The position numbers were made by a program, and so were the translations under genes. A stretch of DNA of 64,000 nt from a virus. Below are positions 57,943 through 64,000 of this stretch, in pieces; positions within the stretch are counted from its first letter, which is position 1, and every line of letters starts with the position of its first letter. The notes beneath the pieces are model-generated. The model worked only from the letters and a program-made list of their open reading frames with translations, ran no database searches and had not been told where the DNA came from. The stretch lies in IMG/VR virus record IMGVR_UViG_3300032334_001259, positions 186,001-250,000 of that record. One strand, given 5' to 3'.

Positions 57943-59081
57943 TAGGTTGGTGTCCAACGATGTCTTGGAACCAATTTAACATTAGGTTCACCAGCTTTAC
58001 CATAAGCAACATAGCCCTCACCACCAGGCTCACCTTTTGTAGTTTGTGTAATGTCACTTAGTTCACTGTCAATTTGTTCAATAATATTATTCTTGATAGC
58101 ACGTAGATTTTCTAATACATTAAATGTAGCAAGGAATCCACGACTATTCTTGTTTACCCATTCAGTAATCTTATTCTGCATAGGAACACTTTGGCGACTG
58201 CTTGGTAACCATTCTAAAAACTTGTTAGCAAGTCCAGTTGTAATACCACTACGTGCCATTTGGTTGTTAAAATTATATAATACTTGCTTAAATCCAGACA
58301 TCTTCATAGCTGCAAGATTCTGGTCATTTAAGAAATTATCAATAGCAATCTTATTTGTGGCAACATACTTCTGTAAATTAGCAAGTGCAGTTGTATCTAT
58401 TTTTGGTTGTGATTGGGCATAACGTGGACCTAATACAATCAAGCCAGCAGTTTTATTAAATGCTGTAAAATCATTTATAGGTTGTTGCTCATCATCACTT
58501 AAACCAAACTCTGGGAAGTAAGCATGACCAACAGCTGCTGCTGTGCTTTTTGCAATACGTTGTCCAAGTTCACTATTTGCCTTAACACTGTATGTTACAT
58601 TGTTTGGTGTAAATGTGTAAGCACCGTCTTTAAGTGGTGGACGATTCATATAAAGTAAATCAGCATATACATAACCACGAAATTCTTTCGGTGTAGCTGC
58701 TTCAAATAGCGGCCAAAGGCTTGCAAATTGTGTAGCAAATGCTTGTCTTTGCTTGATTTCTTCTGGTGTTTCTGCTTTACCAGTTTGCATAATAAAACGT
58801 GCAAGGTCACCTGCACTTTGTGATTTACCATCTATGGTTCGTTTTAACCAACCGTTGTGACCAACCATGATGAATTTACCATCAGGTTCACGTCCCCAAT
58901 ATACTTGTGGTTTGCCATCCCATTTCCAACGAATATTTTGCTGTGGATTTTTGGCAATTTCTGCAAGTTTGTTTATTGCAGTAGTTGCACCCAAACTACC
59001 ACTTATAAGAACCAAGTCTTCAATATGTTGGAAAGCACGACCAACTTTTGGTGCTTCGGTAAGGATTTGGTTTATAAACAT
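57942..59081 (-). CDS. Nucleotidyltransferase/ligase-fold protein with packaging leader (DUF6267-like)
   Basis: 379 residues. Leader MFINQILTEAPKVG carries LTE-A, a full match to the T4-type protease site. IEDLVLISGSLGATTAINKLAE and RWKWDGKPQVYWGREPDGKF follow; K-W-D-G has the form of ligase motif I (KxDG). The C-terminal GEGYVAYG and VKLVPR resemble motifs IV and V. This is the pattern of a family of phage proteins I know as DUF6267. If active it could join or cap nucleic acid, but no enzymology is known to me. It overlaps the GIY-YIG gene by one base (TAATG). Confidence 0.65.
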   Translation of the reverse strand: MFINQILTEAPKVGRAFQHIEDLVLISGSLGATTAINKLAEIAKNPQQNIRWKWDGKPQVYWGREPDGKFIMVGHNGWLKRTIDGKSQSAGDLARFIMQTGKAETPEEIKQRQAFATQFASLWPLFEAATPKEFRGYVYADLLYMNRPPLKDGAYTFTPNNVTYSVKANSELGQRIAKSTAAAVGHAYFPEFGLSDDEQQPINDFTAFNKTAGLIVLGPRYAQSQPKIDTTALANLQKYVATNKIAIDNFLNDQNLAAMKMSGFKQVLYNFNNQMARSGITTGLANKFLEWLPSSRQSVPMQNKITEWVNKNSRGFLATFNVLENLRAIKNNIIEQIDSELSDITQTTKGEPGGEGYVAYGKAGEPNVKLVPRHRWTPT

Positions 59082-59743
59082 TATAAAATATTTAGTTTGT
59101 TTTTTCTATATGGGCCACGAGATTTTCCTTTTCTTGCATTCCCCATTTTAATACGTGTTTCACTTGATAAAGTTCTTCCTTTAAGAGATGAACTTATTTT
59201 TTGTTTTGTTTCTTCCGAACGTTTTTTTCCTTTATTTGCATTACCTATTTTTTCACAAATTTCTTTATTGTTTGGGTTATTTTTCTTTACTTTGCTTAAT
59301 TTGGCACGATGCTCTGGTGATTTTATTTTTCCTTTTGTTGCAATACTTAAATTATCGCAATGTTTTTTGGAAAATATTCTGCCTTTTTGTACAATACTCA
59401 TTTTAATTCGTGTTTCTTTGGATGGTGATAATCCACTTATTCCATCGCCGCCATCTGTTTTATTATGTAATATACCAGTGCCAATATCTTTGCGACCATA
59501 CCACGCAATCATACGCCGTTCTATTGCTAATGCACCTATTTCGGTTAAATTATGTTCTAAAATAATAATATTATTTTTGTTTTTTGGTGTAGACGTATTA
59601 TAATGCTTTTCATATGCACGTCTATCTTTGCCTTTACCAATATAATATGGAGTTAAATCATCTGCTCTTATATAAGCATATACGTAATATCCGCTTGGCG
59701 GATTAGTGCTGGTAAATACCATTGCTGTGTTCCCTATAAACAT
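59081..59743 (-). mobile_element. GIY-YIG homing endonuclease gene with NUMOD3 repeats
   Basis: 220 residues from 59743; an ATG at 59722 with GGGAA upstream (protein starting [18 protein letters not shown]) is an alternative start. The GIY-YIG core is visible as [16 protein letters not shown]-x-x-x-Y-E-K, and [27 protein letters not shown]. Three NUMOD3-type units follow ([29 protein letters not shown]). It is inserted just upstream of the ligase-fold gene. Confidence 0.85.
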
Positions 59744-59746
59744 AGA

Positions 59747-59774
59747 GTAGGTAGGGCTGCAACCCGTGACCTAC
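59747..59774 (-). promoter_or_regulatory. Leader hairpin of the GIY-YIG gene
   Basis: GTAGGT (59747-59752) pairs with ACCTAC (59769-59774), with an inner GGG/CCC pairing. It lies between the late-type promoter core at 59780 and the start codon. Leader hairpins that block translation are known from T4 homing-endonuclease genes; here the ribosome site itself is outside the stem. Confidence 0.4.
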
Positions 59775-59779
59775 ACTAT

Positions 59780-59786
59780 TATTTAT
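59780..59786 (-). promoter_or_regulatory. T4-type late promoter core TATAAATA
   Basis: Minus strand TTATAAATAATAG contains the full T4 octamer TATAAATA. It is 37 bases upstream of the first possible ATG of the GIY-YIG gene, with the hairpin between. Confidence 0.55.
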
Positions 59787-59798
59787 AATTTAATTATA

Positions 59799-60275
59799 TT
59801 ACAAATTTTCTAAAAACCACATATAGGTTGGAACAGAGAACTTTAATCGCCATTCACCATTCCATCCTAAATTTTTATAACTGTCTGGAAGTGGTTCTGC
59901 TTCATACTCTGCTGAACCATTGATTTGTTTATGATATTTTCCAAGACTGTAAAACAAATAGTCTAATTCAATTTCATCAATTTCTATTTGTTTAATGTTT
60001 AACAATTGGTCTGCAAGTATATTACCATTTTCATCAACGGGTGTGTGACGATTCTGTTTATCAACAAGTCTTATCTGTAAAACATGATCGCCTTCAATTA
60101 AATCTTTGCTAAAAGTGATGACTTTTTCATCACCACTTTCTGCTTTTTCTACAACTTCACCAGATTCAATAAGTTCACCATCAAGTAGCACTTGGTATTT
60201 TGGCGGTTCATTATGCCAAATACTATCTAAAATAACTTTAAATTCTACAAGTTCACTATCAAGTTCTTCACTCAT
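59799..60275 (-). CDS. Beta-rich virion-type protein, 158 residues
   Basis: Acidic and beta-rich: LVEFKVILDSIWHNEPPKYQVLLDGELIESGEVV looks like an Ig- or carbohydrate-binding-like sandwich, followed by DHVLQIRLVDKQNRHTP and IKQIEIDEIELDYLFYSLGKY. The C-terminus ends WRLKFSVPTYMWFLENL. I recognise such proteins from T4-like phages beside glycosyltransferase and structural genes, without a named function. Four bases separate it from the glycosyltransferase upstream. Confidence 0.55.
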   Translation of the reverse strand: MSEELDSELVEFKVILDSIWHNEPPKYQVLLDGELIESGEVVEKAESGDEKVITFSKDLIEGDHVLQIRLVDKQNRHTPVDENGNILADQLLNIKQIEIDEIELDYLFYSLGKYHKQINGSAEYEAEPLPDSYKNLGWNGEWRLKFSVPTYMWFLENL

Positions 60276-60278
60276 TGT

Positions 60279-61190
60279 TTAGCCTTTCTTAATGGCATCC
60301 TTGTTAATGTTTTTATTTAATTTTAATTTAATTGGTTGTGGTGCTGCACCTGGTGGTTGTGGAGCCTGACCGCCCTGTGGTTGTTCAAGTGGATATTTTG
60401 CATCTGGATTAAGATGATGTGCACCACCATTGCTAATTTGGTTAGTAAGAACCTTCTTAAGTTCTTCTACGTTACCTTCATACTTGTGATAACCAGTGTG
60501 GTCAAGTTTAATACCTGTATCAGCAAAAATCTTACCACCAGCCATACGCCATAGGTAACAGAATGTCCAATCTTCGGAAAGATAATTGTCATCCTTGTCA
60601 ATCATGGTATCAAACAAACCATACATAAGTGGTTCATATTGCGGACCAATACCGATATTATCACGATATTTTAATTCTGGATGTAGGTTGATAAGTTGTT
60701 CAATCACCTGACGCTTTACCATCATGAAACCAGTTCCCAATGTAGAAACTTCAACGAGGTCACCCATAGTAACTGGATTTGGAACAGTGTTAATAACATA
60801 ACGAATTGGAATACGCTTCATTGGATAAACACCACCAACAACATCTTGGTTGGCAAGTAATAGACGAATGATTGCTTCTGGATCAAAACCAAGGTCAACG
60901 TCAATAAACATCAAATGTGTAGCAGCTTGGTTAAACAAGAACTTTGCAACAAGGTTATTACGACCACGAGTAATAAGTGATTCGTTAACCATTGTATCAA
61001 TGCTATAGTTAAGTCCCATCTTACCAGCAATGATACCAAACTTAATCATTGCGATAAAGGTTGCTTCATTACAAAGTCCACCATACATTGGCAAACAGAA
61101 ATGAATATGTTGTTTTCTTAAAAAATCCAATGCCTCTTGTGGCAAACCAAAGGTATTATCTTGTTGTGGTTGATTTAATTGTTCTGTCAT
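60279..61190 (-). CDS. Glycosyltransferase, GT-A fold with DVD motif
   Basis: 303 residues from the ATG at 61190, which has GGAAAGA upstream; an ATG at 61202 contains that site. FCLPMYGGLCNEATFIAMIKF opens the fold; LITRGRNNLVAKFLFN and MFIDVDLGFDPEAI give the DxD (D101/D103 counting from the longer start). GVYPMKRI, GTGFMMVKR and DWTFCYLWRMAGGKIFAD follow. The Pro/Gln-rich C-terminus (QPQGGQAPQPPGAAPQP) may be a linker. The acceptor (virion protein, DNA or host glycan) is unknown. Confidence 0.7.
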   Translation of the reverse strand: MTEQLNQPQQDNTFGLPQEALDFLRKQHIHFCLPMYGGLCNEATFIAMIKFGIIAGKMGLNYSIDTMVNESLITRGRNNLVAKFLFNQAATHLMFIDVDLGFDPEAIIRLLLANQDVVGGVYPMKRIPIRYVINTVPNPVTMGDLVEVSTLGTGFMMVKRQVIEQLINLHPELKYRDNIGIGPQYEPLMYGLFDTMIDKDDNYLSEDWTFCYLWRMAGGKIFADTGIKLDHTGYHKYEGNVEELKKVLTNQISNGGAHHLNPDAKYPLEQPQGGQAPQPPGAAPQPIKLKLNKNINKDAIKKG

Positions 61191-61207
61191 TGATCTTTCC
61201 ATAAAGT

Positions 61208-61229
61208 GTAGATATAATTAGTTATCTAC
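61208..61229. repeat. Inverted repeat in the gap before the glycosyltransferase gene
   Basis: GTAGATA (61208-61214) pairs with TATCTAC (61223-61229) around an 8-base loop. There is no T run, so it may be a weak terminator or RNA-processing element between the structural gene at 61252 and the glycosyltransferase. The gap holds no clear promoter. Confidence 0.45.
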
Positions 61230-61251
61230 TACAAGCAGTATGACAGAATTT

Positions 61252-61623
61252 TTATGTATTGTAAAGAACTTGATTAATATTACCAGAAGTAAAGTTAGTA
61301 ATATGTGCACGGCACCATACAAAATTACCAGTAAAATTAAAGAAATAACTACCAGTGATTGGTGTAGTTCCATCACCAATTATAGTTGATGTAATATCAA
61401 ACCAATCACTGTCGGTTGGGTTTTGTAGTAATGATGCTTGGAAATCAATAATCCCAACAAAGTTAGATAAGTTGTAACTTACTGTATGCAAACCATCTGT
61501 GTAACCATAGTATCCATTACCTTTAACTTTGTCACTGCTCCAAGTTGTGCTACTGCCATTATATGGTCCATTTGCTTGACCATATGCAATAGAATTTAAC
61601 ACTACTTGTGGGATACTACTCAT
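61252..61623 (-). CDS. Conserved phage structural protein, 123 residues
   Basis: SSIPQVVLNSIAYGQANGPYNGSSTTW opens the protein. FVGIIDFQASLLQNPTDSDWFDI and the closing YFFNFTGNFVWCRAHITNFTSGNINQVLYN form a beta-rich unit known from virion proteins of T4-like marine phages, where I remember it annotated as structural. The pattern is typical of a fibre- or capsid-decorating jelly roll. It follows a 56-residue gene with a three-base gap. Confidence 0.65.
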   Translation of the reverse strand: MSSIPQVVLNSIAYGQANGPYNGSSTTWSSDKVKGNGYYGYTDGLHTVSYNLSNFVGIIDFQASLLQNPTDSDWFDITSTIIGDGTTPITGSYFFNFTGNFVWCRAHITNFTSGNINQVLYNT

Positions 61624-61625
61624 TA

Positions 61626-61796
61626 TTATTCCGCTTTTTCAATTTCAACGATTACTTTTTCACCAACAAGTTCCTGAACAACTGCTTCAATGTTTTCAAC
61701 AACATCACTACTGATGATTGTTTTTGAACTTGATTCTTTGTCAGCAACAAGTTTGCTTACTTTGATAACCAATACTTCTTCGTAGATTTTTGCCAT
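61626..61796 (-). CDS. Small unknown protein, 56 residues
   Basis: A short gene: ATG at 61796, TAA at 61626. The protein starts MAKIYEEVLVIKVSKLV and ends VGEKVIVEIEKAE. The overall reading is strand, loop with SSSKTIISSDV, helix (NIEAVVQELVG), strand. A late-type promoter core lies 15 bases upstream, and the gene is tightly placed between its neighbours (1 and 2 bases). Similar small proteins occur next to structural genes in T4-like phages. Confidence 0.6.
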   Translation of the reverse strand: MAKIYEEVLVIKVSKLVADKESSSKTIISSDVVENIEAVVQELVGEKVIVEIEKAE

Positions 61797-61797
61797 C

Positions 61798-62139
61798 TTA
61801 TGACTCCATAGTATTTATTCGTGGTTTACGTCCACGCTTTTTACCACCACCACGTGCGGTGCCATTTGGTTTAATATCATAGGCAAGGCCAAGACGTGTA
61901 GGTTCCATACCATCAATTTCCATAATTTTATCAGTTGGAACACTAAACTTACGACCATTTCTATGACTTGCAATAAACTTAAAACTGTTATCTTCCCAAA
62001 CTACATTATCTACATTTAAGAATAGTTCTTGTTCACCTGGCATACCACCAAAAACTTGAACAGGACATTTAGCAAGTATTCTTGTTTTTCTATTAATTAC
62101 TTTCTTTTCAATTAATGCACGTGTTAGATCTGTATTCAT
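61798..62139 (-). CDS. Unknown protein with basic C-terminus, 113 residues
   Basis: NRKTRILAKCPVQVFGGMPGEQELFLNVDNVVWEDNSFKFIASHRNGRKFSVPTDKI forms a small beta barrel-like unit. The C-terminus GGGKKRGRKPRI contains an AT-hook-like KRGRKPR core, suggesting DNA contact. It overlaps the upstream gene by one base (TAATG). I do not recognise a named family. Confidence 0.6.
   Translation of the reverse strand: MNTDLTRALIEKKVINRKTRILAKCPVQVFGGMPGEQELFLNVDNVVWEDNSFKFIASHRNGRKFSVPTDKIMEIDGMEPTRLGLAYDIKPNGTARGGGKKRGRKPRINTMES
61812..61818 (-). promoter_or_regulatory. T4-type late promoter core ATAAATA
   Basis: Minus strand CGAATAAATACT, 15 bases upstream of the ATG of the 56-residue gene, within the 3' end of the previous gene. 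Confidence 0.5.
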
Positions 62140-62855
62140 TACGCTTTACTCTCTTTCTTAACATGTTTATAAATCTTATTGACGCCATCCTGAAACATCA
62201 TATACATAAGTGGAATATTGTCACCACTTTTGGCAAATACACGAACAGCACCATAATAATAACCACCACTACCAATATAACCATCCACAATTTTCTCACA
62301 CCAACGGTCAAGTTCATATGTCATGCTTAAATCGTCACTGTTGGTTTTTACAAAATTATATAATTCAATTAGATTATCTTTCTGTGTTGATCTACCACCT
62401 ACTCTCCAACCCCAATAGGTATGAAAATCAATTTGATATTTGATATCTGGATCATACTTTATTGCACTGATAAGTTTAACATCAACAGCAATATTGTCAA
62501 GTTTATCCAACTCATCAACATATTGTATATTACTTGTTGTTAAACCATAAACATGTCCAAGCATTTCTGGATCATCAAGAAACGCATCAAGAAGTGACGT
62601 TTCATTTGTAAAAACACGCAAACATCCTTCTTTACGCACACGTGCGGTTGGATCAAGTGCTAATACTTTTTTTCGCAAAGGAGTTGCATGAGTATAAGAA
62701 AAATTCCTTATACTACCATGTGGATCGCCTAATTCCAAACGGAATCTATACTTGTTCTTATACCAAGTTTTAGCTTCGCTTGTTACACGCCAATGTGGAA
62801 TTACGTTTTTAAACTTTTCCTGATATTCAATCAGCGTTTGTTCTGTCACTGCCAT
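62139..62855 (-). CDS. Unknown protein, 238 residues
   Basis: Mixed alpha/beta, positively charged N-terminus. FRLELGDPHGSIRNFSYTHATPLRKKVLAL, LLDAFLDDPEMLGHVYGLTT, LDNIAVDVKLISAIKYDPDIKYQIDF and a C-terminal helical part with YGAVRVFAKSGDNIPLMYMMFQDGVNKIY are visible. The last segments resemble an alpha/beta fold common in T4-like hypothetical proteins. It overlaps the Clp-like gene by 29 bases. No family recognised. Confidence 0.55.
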   Translation of the reverse strand: MAVTEQTLIEYQEKFKNVIPHWRVTSEAKTWYKNKYRFRLELGDPHGSIRNFSYTHATPLRKKVLALDPTARVRKEGCLRVFTNETSLLDAFLDDPEMLGHVYGLTTSNIQYVDELDKLDNIAVDVKLISAIKYDPDIKYQIDFHTYWGWRVGGRSTQKDNLIELYNFVKTNSDDLSMTYELDRWCEKIVDGYIGSGGYYYGAVRVFAKSGDNIPLMYMMFQDGVNKIYKHVKKESKA

Positions 62856-64000
62856 TTTCTGCCACCAATTCTAACTTGTCATCAAGCAAGTCTACTTTAA
62901 TTGTAACACTGTTCTGTGATTTGTCAAACAGTATTTTCTTTGCAAGTGGAACCTTGATGTGTTCATGAATTGTGCGGCTCATTGGTCTTGCACCAAGCAA
63001 TGGGCTATAACCCTTCTTGACAAGCCAATCATAGGCAGCGTCAGTAATATCAAGTGTGATATTTTTACCTGACATCTGTGCTTCAAGTTCAGCAATGAAC
63101 TTTTCAGCAATCTTACGGATAGTTTTGCTATCCAGTTTGTTGAATGTAACAATCGCATCTACACGATTGCGGAACTCTGGACGGAAATGTTCTTTAACAG
63201 CAGTTTCAACAACATCACTACGATCTTGGCTGCCAAAGCCAATAGCAAGACGTTCACTATCAGCTGCACCAAGATTACTGGTCATAATCAGCAATGATTG
63301 GCGACAATCAGCACGTTTACCATTTGTGCCAGTGATGAAACCCTCATCCATAACTTGCAACAATACTTGTGCAACATCAGGATGTGCCTTTTCAATTTCG
63401 TCAAATAATATAATACAATGTGGGTTCTTGGCAACTTCACTGATAAGCAATCCACCAGCAAGATTAGCATCATCATAACCAACATAACCTGGCGGAGAAC
63501 CAATTAATCGTGAAATGCTATGCTTTTCTTGATATTCACTCATATCAAAACGTAGCAGTTTCATATTAAGTTTTTCACTTAACTGTTTAGCAAGTTCTGT
63601 TTTACCAGTGCCAGTTGGACCAAGGAACAAGAAGGAACCAACGGGCTTGTTATCAGCCTTCAAGCCAGCTTGACTTACCCATACACGATCAAGAACTGCA
63701 TCAACCGCCGCATCTTGATTATAAACTTTACGTTTAATTTCTTTGTCAAGAGTTGGCATAAGTTTCTGTGTATTCTCTGCACCAAGCTGTGACTCTGGAA
63801 TACCAGTGATACGGCTCAATTCACGGCGGATTTGTGCAACATCAATAGTGCGTGATCCACGTGACTGTGTGCGGCGTAGTGCTGCGGCACTATCAATAAG
63901 GTCAATAGCCTTATCTGGTAGACGTTTATCTGCTTGATAACGATGACTTAACATCACTGCTTCTGTGACAGCAGCATCTGTAATCTTAACATTATGAAAT
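62827..64000 (-). CDS. Clp-type AAA+ unfoldase (ClpA/ClpB-like), C-terminal part, 5' end outside window
   Basis: The frame is open to the edge of the window; upstream codons continue the family sequence (NVKITDAAVTEAVMLSHRY), so the gene is incomplete here. It shows the end of the first ATPase region (LPDKAIDLIDSAAALRR), then the second AAA+ module: Walker A GPTGTGKTELAK, RFDMSEYQEKHS and SRLIGSPPGYVGY (pore loop region), Walker B IILFDEIEKAHP, and FRPEFRNRVDAIV sensor residues. No ClpP gene is in the window; the phage enzyme could work with host ClpP or act alone as an unfoldase. Confidence 0.9.
   Translation of the reverse strand, partial: FHNVKITDAAVTEAVMLSHRYQADKRLPDKAIDLIDSAAALRRTQSRGSRTIDVAQIRRELSRITGIPESQLGAENTQKLMPTLDKEIKRKVYNQDAAVDAVLDRVWVSQAGLKADNKPVGSFLFLGPTGTGKTELAKQLSEKLNMKLLRFDMSEYQEKHSISRLIGSPPGYVGYDDANLAGGLLISEVAKNPHCIILFDEIEKAHPDVAQVLLQVMDEGFITGTNGKRADCRQSLLIMTSNLGAADSERLAIGFGSQDRSDVVETAVKEHFRPEFRNRVDAIVTFNKLDSKTIRKIAEKFIAELEAQMSGKNITLDITDAAYDWLVKKGYSPLLGARPMSRTIHEHIKVPLAKKILFDKSQNSVTIKVDLLDDKLELVAENGSDRTNAD

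Noticed and set aside
58857-59603. Plus-strand open frame of 248 codons opposite the ligase-fold and GIY-YIG genes
   Set aside because: Phe/Leu-rich antisense shadow of AT-rich coding sequence; crosses a gene border on the other strand and has no start context.
59747-59774. Stem with GGGCTGCAACCC considered as part of a tRNA or tRNA fragment
   Set aside because: No cloverleaf can be drawn; only a single stem with an inner pairing is present.
1-64000. Prophage or integrated element signs (integrase, att sites, bacterial flanks) and tRNA genes
   Set aside because: None seen; all gaps are short and filled by promoters, hairpins or terminators.

Overview
The window looks like part of the genome of a large T4-like myovirus (Caudoviricetes) with an AT-rich genome. 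The evidence is a family B DNA polymerase next to a sliding-clamp-like gene and a FEN-type exonuclease, phage tail-fibre modules, very tight packing with ATGA/TAATG overlaps, GIY-YIG homing endonucleases, and two promoter types. One type is TTGACA-N16/17-TATATT, typical of host sigma-70. The other is ATAAATA, the T4-type late promoter core. No tRNA, rRNA, CRISPR array or integrase was seen. The host cannot be named. A 38-residue protein that looks like the ribosome rescue factor ArfA points to a beta- or gammaproteobacterium, because ArfA is known from those groups.

Layout. (1) 1-8.6 kb, plus strand: virion structural genes, including three tail-fibre paralogues that share an N-terminal module, one with a C1q-like tip and one with five 29-residue repeats. 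(2) 8.6-20.8 kb, plus strand: one overlapping operon with two glycosyltransferase-like genes, a small Pro-rich gene, a third glycosyltransferase-like gene, five consecutive radical SAM genes, and two unusual large genes. The second of these repeats the third glycosyltransferase-like domain in its C-terminal half. (3) 20.7-25.3 kb, minus strand: DegT-type aminotransferase, NAD-dependent epimerase, thymidylate synthase, dihydrofolate reductase and three unknowns. (4) 25.3-29.8 kb, minus strand: a metallopeptidase/VWA protein with its MoxR AAA+ partner, the ArfA-like gene and small unknowns, several with their own strong early promoter. (5) 29.8-40.7 kb: replication (exonuclease, clamp, methyltransferase-like, polymerase, DsbA-like), a phosphomannose-isomerase-type cupin, a secreted Gly-zipper protein, many small unknowns, and one isolated plus-strand Ala/Val-rich gene bounded by terminators.

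(6) 40.7-59.8 kb, minus strand: mostly late-promoter genes. Several begin with a short basic/hydrophobic leader ending in L/I-x-E-A, like T4 capsid-targeting sequences cut by the gp21 protease. They include a 2845-residue protein with nucleotidyltransferase, ParB-like, Cys-cluster, ADP-ribosyltransferase-like, repeat and two amidoligase-like regions, a ligase-fold protein, and carriers of phage-typical basic C-terminal tails. The same late region also encodes a solute-binding (DctP) protein without a signal peptide and a glycine amidinotransferase-like enzyme. (7) 59.8-64 kb, minus strand: glycosyltransferase, structural genes and a Clp-type AAA+ unfoldase that runs off the window.

The parts most likely to be undescribed are the radical SAM/glycosyltransferase operon, the multi-domain giant protein with its apparent packaging leader, and the phage ArfA-like factor. 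All functional statements are from reading the sequence; no database search was possible.
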